A stretch of 31,790 nucleotides of DNA from an uncultured Micromonospora sp. Its GTDB lineage: Bacteria > Actinomycetota > Actinomycetes > Mycobacteriales > Micromonosporaceae. The notes below the pieces were generated by a model, which saw only the letters and a list, made by a program, of their open reading frames with translations, had not been told where the DNA came from and did not search any database. The position numbers and the translations under genes were made by a program. The stretch covers positions 1-31,790 of the forward strand of contig CALGAM010000192.1 of NCBI GenBank assembly GCA_937951935.1, given 5' to 3'. The first letter of the stretch is position 1; each line of letters starts with the position of its first letter. Shown here one piece after another: positions 1 through 7,339 of this stretch.

Positions 1-221
1 TGGGAGTCGATGTAGATGCACCAGTCCGGGCACTCCCGGGCGCAGAGCATGCAGACCGTGCAGTTCTCCTCCAGCAGCGCGATCACACCCCGGGAGCGCG
101 GTGGCAGCTCGGGCGCGACGTCGGGGTACTGCCGGGTGTGCGAGCGCCGGGTCATCGTCCTGAGCGTGACGGCCAGCCCCTTGGCCAGCCCTTCCCCGGG
201 AAGGTTCGTGCGCTCGCTCAT
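1..221 (-). CDS. nuoI: NADH-quinone oxidoreductase subunit I (partial, C-terminus beyond window)
   Basis: Peripheral iron-sulfur subunit of respiratory complex I; it carries two 4Fe-4S clusters on the electron path to the quinone site. Only the first 73 codons are in the window. The ATG at 221 follows an AGGA with 8-base spacing. The first cluster motif CxxCxxCxxxCP is complete (Cys54, Cys57, Cys60, Cys64, Pro65), in a context (EENCTVCMLCARECPDWCIY) typical of NuoI. The second cluster motif would lie left of position 1. It is the fourth visible gene of a minus-strand series nuoB, nuoC, nuoH, nuoI, but a 155-base gap separates it from nuoH, so it may have its own promoter. The N-terminus lacks the long basic stretch of some NuoI proteins, which fits an alternative complex I paralogue. 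Identity is secure; paralogue status is inference. Confidence 0.93.
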   Translation of the reverse strand, partial: MSERTNLPGEGLAKGLAVTLRTMTRRSHTRQYPDVAPELPPRSRGVIALLEENCTVCMLCARECPDWCIYIDS

Positions 222-376
222 GCGCCTTATCCTGCCGTGTCGGCGGTTCTCGCGCGACCTCCCGACGCGGGCGGGAACGCGCACCGGACGGCACGGCGGT
301 CGCCCGGCGTCCCGCGGGGACCGTGTCCGGGGCGGGGACGTGGGGTCTCTGCCGGGGAGTGGGCGTCGGTCCGGGC
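222..376. other. Intergenic gap between nuoH and nuoI
   Basis: 155 bases without a credible gene. The only recognisable element is the AGGA ribosome-binding site just upstream of nuoI. The gap is unusually wide for a complex I operon, where genes normally abut; no clear promoter hexamers or terminator hairpin were found. Confidence 0.5.
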
Positions 377-1342
377 TCAGGAGAGGGCGAGCCGGACCCC
401 GGCGGTGAGGACGAGCTGGCCGAGCGCCACCGGCACCAGCACCAGCCAGCACAGCCGCTGCAGTTGGTCCTCGCGCAGCCGGGGGTAGCTCACCCGGACC
501 CAGATGATCACGAACGAGACCAGGAACACCTTGACCAGGGTCCAGAGCCAGCCGAGATGCGCGTCGGCGAACGGGCCCTGCCACCCGCCGAGGAAGAGCA
601 CGGTGGTGAGCGCGGCGATCACCACGATGCCGGCGTACTCGGCGAGCAGGAAGAAGGCGAACCGCAGGCCGGTGTACTCGGTCATGTACCCGAAGACCAG
701 TTCGGAGTCGGCGACCGGCATGTCGAACGGGGGCCGGCGGATCTCGGCCAGTCCGGCGACGAAGAAGACCAGCATCGCCGGCGCCTGCCAGAGCAGCCAC
801 CACGGCCGCCACGCCTCGACGATGCCGGGCAGGCTGAGGGTGCCGGCCGCCATCGCCACGCTCGCCGCGGCCAACACCAGCGGCAGCTCGTAGCCGAGCA
901 GCTGGGCGGCGCCGCGCAGCCCGCCCAGCAGGCTGTACTTGTTCGCCGAGGCCCAGGCCGACATCAGCACCGCGACCACCCCGACCCCGACCACCGCGAG
1001 CACGAAGAACAACCCGACGTCCAGCGGCTGCCCGACCAGGTCGTTCGGCCCGAGCGGGATGACCAGCAGGGCCAGCAGGTACGGCACCAGCGCCACCACC
1101 GGTGCGAGCCGGAACACCGCCCGGTCCGCGTCGCGCGGGGTGACGTCCTCCTTCTGCACGAACTTGAGCCCGTCCGCCACGAGCTGGGCCCAGCCGTGGA
1201 AGCCGCCCGCGTACATCGGGCCGAGCCGGCCCTGCATGTGGGCCATCACCTTGTGCTCGGTCTGCCCGACCACCAGCGGGAGCACCAGGAAGGCGGCGAC
1301 CACGCCGACGACCCGGACCAGCAGTTCCAGCCAGAGCGGCAT
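377..1342 (-). CDS. nuoH: NADH-quinone oxidoreductase subunit H
   Basis: Membrane subunit of complex I that joins the peripheral arm to the proton-pumping arm and forms part of the quinone chamber. The product is 321 residues, a normal NuoH length, with about eight hydrophobic segments. Family landmarks are visible: NKYSLLGGLRGAAQ at about 133-147 and RRPPFDMPVADSELVFGYMTEY at about 202-223, followed by the acidic AEY helix. The start is the ATG at 1342, which shares one base with the nuoC stop (TGATG), and a GGAGG lies 7 bases upstream; the longer reading frame reaching 1567 is only nuoC read in another frame. Direct C-to-H coupling means nuoD, E, F and G are not between them, unlike the canonical operon. 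Sequence details such as MPVADSEL where LPEAESEL is usual suggest a paralogous complex. Confidence 0.95.
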   Translation of the reverse strand: MPLWLELLVRVVGVVAAFLVLPLVVGQTEHKVMAHMQGRLGPMYAGGFHGWAQLVADGLKFVQKEDVTPRDADRAVFRLAPVVALVPYLLALLVIPLGPNDLVGQPLDVGLFFVLAVVGVGVVAVLMSAWASANKYSLLGGLRGAAQLLGYELPLVLAAASVAMAAGTLSLPGIVEAWRPWWLLWQAPAMLVFFVAGLAEIRRPPFDMPVADSELVFGYMTEYTGLRFAFFLLAEYAGIVVIAALTTVLFLGGWQGPFADAHLGWLWTLVKVFLVSFVIIWVRVSYPRLREDQLQRLCWLVLVPVALGQLVLTAGVRLALS

Positions 1343-2130
1343 CAGGACACCTCCCCGCCGTCGGCCGGCGTCTCCGGTGGCTGCGTCCCGCCCGGGGACG
1401 CACCGTCGGCGGACGTCCCGGGCGACGCCGGTGACCGCGGCCCCGAGCCGGGGCGGGCGGTGCGTGGCGGCCGGGACGGTGTGCCGGGGGTTCCGGTCGT
1501 CGGCTGACGCCGGGCCGGTCGCCGCGCCGGGCCCTCCGCCTCCGGTACGGCCGCCGCCGGGCCCCACTCCCCCGGAGCCGGTACGCCCGGTGGCCGGGCC
1601 GCCTGCCGCCGGGAGGTCCCGGCCTCGGACTCACCCGGCTCCTTCGCCCCCGGCCAGGCCTTGGCGACCCGGGAGGCGAGCACGAACTCCTTGCGCAGCG
1701 GATACCCCTCGAACTGCGGCGGCAGCAGCAGCGGAGCCAGGTTGGGGTGTCCGGCGAAGTCGATGCCGAACATCTCGTGCGTCTCCCGCTCGTGCCAGGC
1801 CGCCCCGGGGAAGAGGTCCACCACCGACGGCACCGTGGGTGCGTCCCGTGGCACCCGGGTGCGGAGCAGCACGCCGTGCCGGTGCCGGGTCGACCAGAGG
1901 TGCACCACCACGTCGAAGCCGGCGTCCAGTTCGTCGACGGCGGAGAGCCAGTCGAAGAAGTCGCAGGCCAGCTCGGTGTCGTCCCGGGCCGCCCGGATCG
2001 CTTCACGCCACCGGGTCGGCGGCACGTCGACGGTCGCCCGGGCGTACGCCGCGCCGCCGGAACGGCCGACGGTGACGTCGGCGTCCGCGAGCAGCGTGCC
2101 CAACCGGTTTCCGACCTCGTCCGGCGTCAT
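1342..2130 (-). CDS. nuoC: NADH-quinone oxidoreductase subunit C with long Pro/Ala-rich C-terminal tail
   Basis: Peripheral-arm subunit of complex I (30 kDa subunit family). The family signature is present: WHERETHEMFGIDF at about 112-125, then LLLPPQFEGYPLRKEF at about 134-149. The core ends near residue 157 and is followed by about 105 residues rich in Pro, Ala, Gly, Arg and Thr, probably disordered; most NuoC proteins lack such a tail. The ATG at 2130 is preceded by TAGGAT only 6 bases away, so either AGGA serves as a weak ribosome-binding site or TAGGAT is a -10 element of a leaderless transcript. It overlaps nuoH by one base, indicating co-translation. The neighbour on the other side is a divergently oriented dehydrogenase instead of nuoB. 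No nuoD fusion is present: the 49 kDa domain is absent from this reading frame. Confidence 0.93.
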   Translation of the reverse strand: MTPDEVGNRLGTLLADADVTVGRSGGAAYARATVDVPPTRWREAIRAARDDTELACDFFDWLSAVDELDAGFDVVVHLWSTRHRHGVLLRTRVPRDAPTVPSVVDLFPGAAWHERETHEMFGIDFAGHPNLAPLLLPPQFEGYPLRKEFVLASRVAKAWPGAKEPGESEAGTSRRQAARPPGVPAPGEWGPAAAVPEAEGPARRPARRQPTTGTPGTPSRPPRTARPGSGPRSPASPGTSADGASPGGTQPPETPADGGEVS

Positions 2131-2246
2131 GCCGCGATCCTATGGCCATCCGGGGCGGACGTCGCCCGGCCGACTCTGCCGGCACCACCCGGGTTCGTGG
2201 CTGGTTTGCACCAAATCGGGATGGTTCACGGGGAAGAATTGGCCAG
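2131..2246. promoter_or_regulatory. Divergent promoter region nuoC / glucose dehydrogenase
   Basis: 116-base intergenic region between two divergently transcribed genes, so it should hold both promoters. On the minus strand, TAGGAT (2137-2142) lies 6 bases from the nuoC ATG with a weak GCGACG about 17 bases further upstream, a possible leaderless promoter. For the plus strand the only clear signal is GGGGAAGA shortly upstream of the GTG at 2247. Promoter assignments are tentative; the divergent arrangement is directly visible. Confidence 0.4.
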
Positions 2247-3293
2247 GTGCGTGCGATTACCGTGATCCCGGGCCGACCCGATTCGCTGCGGCTGGTCGAG
2301 GACCATCCCGAGCCGAGCGCCGACGAGGGCGCGGTGCTGGTGGAGACGATCGCGGTCGGCATCTGCGCCACCGACCACGAGGTCGTCGTGGGCGGCCACG
2401 GCGAACCGCCGCCGGGATCGGAGTCCCTGGTCCTCGGGCACGAGTCGCTGGGGCGGGTGATCGAGGACCCGACCGGCACGCTGGCCCCGGGCGACCTGGT
2501 CGCCGGTATCGTCCGGTATCCCGATCCGGTGCCCTGCGACAACTGCGCGGTCGGTGAGTGGGACATGTGCCGCAACGGCCGGTACACCGAGCACGGCATC
2601 AAGGGCCTGCCGGGCTTCGCCCGGGACCGCTGGCGTGTCCCGCCGGCGTTCGCCGTACGGCTCGACCCGAGCCTCGGCGAGCTGGGTGTGCTGCTGGAGC
2701 CGACCAGCATCCTCGCCAAGGCGTGGGAGCACATCGAGCGGATCGGCGCCCGGGCCGAGTGGGATCCGCAGACCGTTCTGGTCACCGGTGCCGGGCCGAT
2801 CGGGCTGCTGGCCACCCTGCTGGCCTGCCAGCGCGGCTTCGAGGTACACGTGCTGAACCGCGCCGAGAGCGGTGCCAAGCCGGGACTGGTCCGGTCACTC
2901 GGCGCCCACTTCCACACCGGCAGCGTCGCCGCCCTGCCGGGCGAGTTCGACATCGTGTTGGAGTGCACCGGCGCCCCACCGGTGGTCCTGGACGCGATGT
3001 GCAAGGCGGCACCGAACGGCATCGTCTGCCTGGCCGGTGTCTCCACCGGTGGCCGGAGCATCGACTTCGACGCCGGGGCGCTCAACCGCGCGCTGGTCCT
3101 GGAGAACAACGTCGTCTTCGGCACCGTCAACGCCAACCGGCGGCACTGGGAGCTCGCCGCCGAGGCGCTGGCCGCCGCCGACCGGGACTGGCTGCGCAGG
3201 GTGGTCAACCGCCGGGTGCCGCCGGAGGCGTACGCCGAGGCGTACCAGCGGCAGCCCGACGACATCAAGGTGGTCATCGACTTCTCGGCGTGA
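2247..3293 (+). CDS. Zinc-dependent glucose 1-dehydrogenase-like MDR oxidoreductase
   Basis: Medium-chain dehydrogenase that most resembles archaeal-type glucose 1-dehydrogenases, which oxidise glucose to gluconolactone with NAD(P)+. The product is 348 residues from the GTG at 2247, placed just after a purine-rich GGGGAAGA; an in-frame ATG at 2142 adds an unconserved extension. Visible features: catalytic-zinc ligands Cys40 and His65-Glu66 (GICATDHE, LGHES), a structural-zinc region with Cys97, Cys100 and Cys108, Glu151 as probable fourth ligand, the Rossmann motif GAGPIG at 171-176, and the ENNVVFGTVNANRRHW stretch near the C-terminus typical of this glucose dehydrogenase family. The gene lies inside the nuo locus on the opposite strand, between nuoB and nuoC, so its NAD(P)H product could relate to respiration. 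Exact sugar specificity cannot be read from sequence. Confidence 0.85.
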   Translation: MRAITVIPGRPDSLRLVEDHPEPSADEGAVLVETIAVGICATDHEVVVGGHGEPPPGSESLVLGHESLGRVIEDPTGTLAPGDLVAGIVRYPDPVPCDNCAVGEWDMCRNGRYTEHGIKGLPGFARDRWRVPPAFAVRLDPSLGELGVLLEPTSILAKAWEHIERIGARAEWDPQTVLVTGAGPIGLLATLLACQRGFEVHVLNRAESGAKPGLVRSLGAHFHTGSVAALPGEFDIVLECTGAPPVVLDAMCKAAPNGIVCLAGVSTGGRSIDFDAGALNRALVLENNVVFGTVNANRRHWELAAEALAAADRDWLRRVVNRRVPPEAYAEAYQRQPDDIKVVIDFSA

Positions 3294-3334
3294 CCGGGTG
3301 ACCGGCTGGCGGGCGGCCGGGGCGCCGGCGGCGG

Positions 3335-3916
3335 CTACGCCCCGGGCGGGGTGACCGGCGGAGCGGTCAGCGACGCGACGTCGCGGCCGGGGTGGGCCGG
3401 TGTCGCCGGGGGGACCTCGGCCGGCGGGGCGAGCGGGTCGGGCCGGGAGACCCCGCCGATGCCGGACCGTTCGGCGGCGATCTTCTCCTGGAGCCGCAGG
3501 ATGCCGTGCAGCAGCGCCTCCGGTCGCGGCGGGCAGCCCGGTACGTAGACGTCGACCGGGATGATCTGGTCGACGCCCTTGGTCACCGAGTACGAGTCCC
3601 AGTAGGGGCCGCCGCAGTTCGAGCAGGCGCCGAACGAGATGACGTACTTCGGCTCCGGCATCTGGTCGTAGAGCCGCCTGATCGCCGGGGCCATCTTGTC
3701 GGTGACCGTGCCGGAGACCACCATCAGGTCGGCCTGGCGCGGCCCGTGCGCGAACGGGATCACCCCGAGGCGCATGAAGTCGTGCCGGCTCATGCTGGTG
3801 GCGATGAACTCGATCGCGCAGCAGGCGAGGCCGAAGTTGAAGACCCAGAGCGAGTAGCGGCGGCCCCAGTTCAGCACGAACCGGATCGGCTCGCCGAGTA
3901 CCGCCGGTAGCCGCAC
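3335..3916 (-). CDS. nuoB: NADH-quinone oxidoreductase subunit B
   Basis: Complex I subunit that binds the terminal N2 4Fe-4S cluster beside the quinone site. All cluster cysteines are present (numbering from the chosen start): CC at 32-33 (FGLACCAIEF), Cys98 in FGACSNCGGPYWDSY, and Cys128 in VPGCPPRPE. The start is set by the ribosome-binding site: AGGAGG (3926-3931 on the minus strand) abuts a GTG at 3925, which is impossible spacing, but lies 9 bases from the in-frame GTG at 3916. About 45 C-terminal residues are Pro/Ala-rich, echoing the tail of NuoC in this locus. No nuoA is found upstream; a DUF305 lipoprotein gene lies 29 bases away on the same strand. nuoC follows only after an oppositely oriented dehydrogenase gene, so nuoB cannot be in a simple operon with nuoC. 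Confidence 0.93.
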   Translation of the reverse strand: MRLPAVLGEPIRFVLNWGRRYSLWVFNFGLACCAIEFIATSMSRHDFMRLGVIPFAHGPRQADLMVVSGTVTDKMAPAIRRLYDQMPEPKYVISFGACSNCGGPYWDSYSVTKGVDQIIPVDVYVPGCPPRPEALLHGILRLQEKIAAERSGIGGVSRPDPLAPPAEVPPATPAHPGRDVASLTAPPVTPPGA

Positions 3917-3945
3917 GATCCACACCCTCCTCAGCCGGTCCCCCG

Positions 3946-4596
3946 TCAGTCAACCACAACGGGGGCGTCGGGCCGAAGCGCCGCCGGCCAGGAGGCGCCC
4001 TGGACCGGCTTGGCGACCAGCCTCAGCATCTGTTCGATCTGCGCGGTCCGGGACTGCTCGATCCGCCGGGCCAGGTCCCGCACCTGGGGGTGGGCGCCGG
4101 ACCGCTGTTCGGTCTGGGCCATCTCGACGGCACGGTGGTGGTGGCCGATCAGCATGTTGAGGAAGGCGACCTCGAACTCGGCGCCGCTGCGGCCGAGCAG
4201 GGCGGCGAGCCGTTCCCGCCCGGTCACCGGTGTCACGCCGTGGTCGGCGTGCGCGTGCGGGTCCGCCTCGAGCGGCCGGTTCCACGAGCGCAGCCAGACC
4301 TGTATCGCGTCCCGCTCGTCGACCTGGGTGACCTCGATCGCGGCCGCCAGCATCTTCACGTCCTTCCGCCGCGCACGGTCGGGTACCAGCCGGACCAGCT
4401 CCAGCCCTTCGCCGATGTGGGTCACCATCATCTGCAGGAACGTGACGTCAGCCTCGTTGAACGCGTCCGGGTCGGCGGTCGCGGTGACCGGTGCGCCGGG
4501 GGATCCGGTGGCGGACGGGTCGGTCGAGGCGGCGCCGCAGCCGCCGAGCAGCAGCGCCAGGGCCACCACGACCGGCGTCCGGCGAAGACGCGGCAT
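3946..4596 (-). CDS. DUF305 family lipoprotein
   Basis: Predicted membrane-anchored extracytoplasmic protein of 216 residues. The N-terminus (MPRLRRTPVVVALALLLGGCG) is a lipoprotein signal with lipobox LGGC and acylated Cys20. DUF305 proteins consist of two similar helical halves with Met/His motifs; here the second half keeps FLNMLIGHHHRAVEMAQ, whereas the first (FLQMMVTHIGEGLELVRL) has lost its second His and Met. A linker contains DPHAHADHG. Several family members have been linked to copper binding, and the His/Met content would suit that, but function here is inferred. The ATG at 4596 has AAAGGAG 7 bases upstream. It lies 113 bases downstream of a copper-dependent polysaccharide monooxygenase gene on the same strand, and 29 bases upstream of nuoB. 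Confidence 0.85.
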   Translation of the reverse strand: MPRLRRTPVVVALALLLGGCGAASTDPSATGSPGAPVTATADPDAFNEADVTFLQMMVTHIGEGLELVRLVPDRARRKDVKMLAAAIEVTQVDERDAIQVWLRSWNRPLEADPHAHADHGVTPVTGRERLAALLGRSGAEFEVAFLNMLIGHHHRAVEMAQTEQRSGAHPQVRDLARRIEQSRTAQIEQMLRLVAKPVQGASWPAALRPDAPVVVD

Positions 4597-4709
4597 GTTC
4601 CTGCTCCTTTCCGAGGTTCGGTCCAGCGGGCCGCCGGGGTGATCCGGCACGGCGGTGTGGGGGCGGGTCGGCGGTGCGGGCGGTGGGGACGCCCGCACCG
4701 CCGACCAGG

Positions 4710-5687
4710 TCAGACTCGTTCCCAGAGCGCCGGCGTGTTCGGCGGCTCCCAGCCGGTGAGGGTGGTGTGCGCCTGCCGGCAGCGGTACCGCACGCCGCGG
4801 TAGGTCACCTCACTGCCCACCTGGTACGTCACACCCGGGAACCAGGTGTCCTCGGCCGACGCCGCGTCGCTCTTCGCCCCGGGTGGTGCGGCCGCCGGGG
4901 CCGGGAGGGGAAGTCTCTCCCAGAGCGCCGGCGTGTTCGGCGGCTCCCAGCCGGTGAGGGCGGTGTGCGCCTGCCGGCAGCGGTACCGCACCCCGTCGTA
5001 GGTCACCTCACTGCCCACCTGGTACGTCACACCGGGCTGCCAGGAGGTGGCACCGGCCGGGGCCGTCGGAACGGGTGGCGTCGTGGCCGGAGGCGTGGTG
5101 ACCGGTGGCGTCGTGGGCGGCGGCGGGGGCGCGGTCGTCTGGGGCGCGGTGGGAACCGGGTTCGGGTTGCCTCCCCCGCCGATCTGCAGGTCGACGCAGG
5201 CGTAGAAGGCGTTGGCCGTGTCGGCGATGTTCCAGACGGCGAGCAGCTTCTGCCGGCCGGTGAAGCCGCCGAGGTTGACGGTGTGCGAGACGGTGGCCGG
5301 GGGCCGGCGTCCCCCGTCGTCGAAGACGGCGAGCCGGGTGTCGCCGATGTAGTACTCCCAGGTGCTGGTGGCGTGCGCGGCGGTGAGCACCCAGGTGAAG
5401 GTCACCGTGCTGCCCACCGAGGTGGCGGGCCAGTTGCGGCTGTCGTCGCTGAGCACGGCGAAGCGGGCGATGTTGGCGTGGCAGCTGCGCAGGCCCTTCG
5501 GCCCTTCCACGCTCTGCGGCTCGTACTGGATGTCCCCGCAGTCGGGGACCGCCCGCTGCGCGCAGAGTGCCTGCCGGCTGGGCGGCGACGAGATGTAGCC
5601 GTGCGCCTGGGCGGCCGGGGCCGCCACGAGCACGCCGGCCAGGACGGCGGCGGCCGTCGCGAGTGTCAGGACCACGGACCTTCGCAT
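4710..5687 (-). CDS. Secreted AA10 lytic polysaccharide monooxygenase with two CBM5/12-like modules
   Basis: Secreted copper enzyme that oxidatively cleaves chitin or cellulose. Residues 1-28 are a signal peptide ending in AQA, so mature His1 is His29 (HGYISSPPSRQ), as required for the copper histidine brace. The second brace His is His105 (TAAHATSTWEYY) and the axial Phe is about Phe161 in WNIADTANAFYACVDLQ, very like the chitin-active protein CBP21. A Pro/Thr linker (about 170-213) leads to two modules, about 215-259 and 281-325, each with W..GVTYQVGSEVTY.GVRYRCRQAHT.LTGWEPPNTPALWER, a CBM5/12 pattern usual for chitin binding. The two modules are almost identical, a recent duplication. The start ATG at 5687 follows TAAGGAG. 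Chitin is the likelier substrate; cellulose is not excluded. The upstream 125 bases are AT-rich and contain an inverted repeat. Confidence 0.93.
   Translation of the reverse strand: MRRSVVLTLATAAAVLAGVLVAAPAAQAHGYISSPPSRQALCAQRAVPDCGDIQYEPQSVEGPKGLRSCHANIARFAVLSDDSRNWPATSVGSTVTFTWVLTAAHATSTWEYYIGDTRLAVFDDGGRRPPATVSHTVNLGGFTGRQKLLAVWNIADTANAFYACVDLQIGGGGNPNPVPTAPQTTAPPPPPTTPPVTTPPATTPPVPTAPAGATSWQPGVTYQVGSEVTYDGVRYRCRQAHTALTGWEPPNTPALWERLPLPAPAAAPPGAKSDAASAEDTWFPGVTYQVGSEVTYRGVRYRCRQAHTTLTGWEPPNTPALWERV
4721..5038 (-). repeat. In-frame direct repeat encoding duplicated chitin-binding module
   Basis: A segment of about 118 bases beginning at 4721 recurs from 4919 with only a few mismatches. 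The offset is 198 bases (66 codons), so the copies encode the two C-terminal carbohydrate-binding modules of the LPMO. The near-identity at the DNA level indicates a recent duplication or ongoing gene conversion. Confidence 0.9.
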
Positions 5688-5732
5688 CGCGGGCTCCTTA
5701 CACATGGGGGAAGTTTTCCTTACCATAGAGGA

Positions 5733-5764
5733 AATATTGTTAACAGTAAATCTGCTCCAATATT
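5733..5764. promoter_or_regulatory. Inverted repeat AATATTG-N18-CAATATT upstream of LPMO gene
   Basis: AATATTG (5733-5739) and CAATATT (5758-5764) are exact reverse complements separated by 18 bases, in a strikingly AT-rich island (about 5708-5766) of an otherwise very GC-rich window. It lies 46 bases upstream of the LPMO start. The island most probably holds the LPMO promoter, and the dyad may be an operator. It does not match the DasR or CebR consensus as I know them. Confidence 0.45.
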
Positions 5765-5812
5765 CCCCCGACGCAGGCAGGAGATCGGATCGTCGTTGGG
5801 TGGACAGCCCGC

Positions 5813-7306
5813 TCAGTAGTACGTCGGCCGCTGCAGAAGGTTCAGAAACTCGGTCAGCAATTTCTCGCGAAGGGGTGGCGCCACGGCGTCGAGGACCGTG
5901 TTCACCCGGGCCATCGGTACCGGCAGCCCGGACGGTGGCTCCGCACCGGCGTCGACGGCGAGGCCCAACCCGGCGGCGAGCCCGGCCACCAGCTCCGGGG
6001 TGAGCCGCTCCGGACCCAGCGTGCCGACCAGGGCCAGCACCTCGGCCGGAAGCTCGACCGGGCCGGCCCGGCGGGCCGCCTCGGCCGCGTCCCGCAGCGC
6101 CGCGCCGAACTCCGACACCCGGGGCGCCACCGCGGCGGTCACCGAGAGGTGGATGTTCGCCGGCAGGCCGGCGTACGACAGCTGGGGCTGGGTGTGCCAG
6201 CCACGCGCGGCCAGCTCGTCGGCGAGGACGAACACGTCCAGCCCGGGATCGGCGCTGGTGAAGCAGACCACGGTCGACTCCGGTTCGGCGAGCAGCCGCA
6301 GACCCTCCACCTCCCCGACGGCTGCGGCCAGTCCGCGTACCGCCGTCAGGGTCCGCTCCGCCAGCGCCAGGTAGCCGGCGTCGCCGATGTGGCGCAGCGT
6401 GGCGTAGGCGGCGGCGATCGGCCCGCCGGAGCGGGTCGACGAGATCACCGGGTTCACCACGGTGTAGCCCGGCCAGCCGGCGAACGCGAAGTACTGCGGC
6501 CGGCGCAGCGCGGCGTCCCGGTGCAGCAACACCGAGACCCCCTTCGGGGCGTAGGCGTACTTGTGCAGGTCGACCGAGATCGAGGTGACGCCGGGGACCG
6601 TGAAGTCGAACGGCGGCACCGCCACCCCGAGCCGCCGCAGGTACGGCAGGGTCCACCCGCCGAAGCAGGCGTCCACGTGGCAGCGCACCCCCGCCGCCGT
6701 GGCCACCTCGGCGATCTCGGCGACCGGGTCCACCACGCCGTACGGGTACGCGGGTGCGGAGCAGGCGACCAGCACGGTGTCCGGGCCGACCGCCGCCCGG
6801 ACGTCCTCGACCGACGGCCGCAGCGTCTCCGGCGACACCGGCACCTGGTCGAGCGTGACCCCCAGGTAGTGCGCCGCCTTGGCGAACGCGGCGTGCCCGG
6901 TCACCGGCACGACCAGCCGGGGCCGGCTCACCTCCGGCCGGGCGTCCCGGGCGGCCTTCACGGCCAGCATCAGCGACTCGGTGCCGCCACCGGTGACACT
7001 GCCGACCACCTCCGGGGCGGCCGTGCCGGGCCCGCCGCCGAGCAGCCGGGCCGCCGCCCCGACCAGCGCGTTCTCCAGCGCCAGCAGGGACGGGAACGCC
7101 GTCGGGTCGAGCCCGTTGACGTGCGCCGACCCGGCGTACGCCGCACCGGCCAGCTCCTCCAGCCCGGGAAGCCCCGGGTCGTAGACGTACGCGAACAGCC
7201 GCCCACCGTGGGTCGGCAGATCCAGCTCCCGCAGCCGGCGCAGCTCGGCCAGGATCCGCTCGGCGGGTACGCCCTCCTCCGGCAACGCCTCGATCATGGC
7301 GGTCAC
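5813..7306 (-). CDS. PLP-dependent lyase/decarboxylase, sphingosine-1-phosphate lyase-like
   Basis: Fold-type I PLP enzyme of the group II decarboxylase superfamily, 497 residues. Visible motifs: SVTGGGTESLMLAVKAAR at about 103-120 (phosphate binding), TGHAAF with His138 stacking on PLP, VDACFG with Asp212, and SVDLHKYAYAPKG with the Schiff-base Lys249. HKYAYAPKG and the HVNGLDPTAFPSLLALEN stretch point to the sphingosine-1-phosphate lyase branch more than to glutamate or aromatic decarboxylases. The C-terminus ends in NLLQRPTYY. The GTG at 7306 and the ATG at 7297 are both possible starts; neither has a strong ribosome-binding site. The transporter gene ends 33 bases upstream on the same strand, suggesting an operon: importer followed by enzyme. 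Substrate could be a sphingoid-base phosphate or another phosphorylated or amino-acid compound; it cannot be fixed from sequence. Confidence 0.85.
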   Translation of the reverse strand: MTAMIEALPEEGVPAERILAELRRLRELDLPTHGGRLFAYVYDPGLPGLEELAGAAYAGSAHVNGLDPTAFPSLLALENALVGAAARLLGGGPGTAAPEVVGSVTGGGTESLMLAVKAARDARPEVSRPRLVVPVTGHAAFAKAAHYLGVTLDQVPVSPETLRPSVEDVRAAVGPDTVLVACSAPAYPYGVVDPVAEIAEVATAAGVRCHVDACFGGWTLPYLRRLGVAVPPFDFTVPGVTSISVDLHKYAYAPKGVSVLLHRDAALRRPQYFAFAGWPGYTVVNPVISSTRSGGPIAAAYATLRHIGDAGYLALAERTLTAVRGLAAAVGEVEGLRLLAEPESTVVCFTSADPGLDVFVLADELAARGWHTQPQLSYAGLPANIHLSVTAAVAPRVSEFGAALRDAAEAARRAGPVELPAEVLALVGTLGPERLTPELVAGLAAGLGLAVDAGAEPPSGLPVPMARVNTVLDAVAPPLREKLLTEFLNLLQRPTYY

Positions 7307-7339
7307 CGTAACAGCAGACCCGCCGGACGCCGGTGACGT

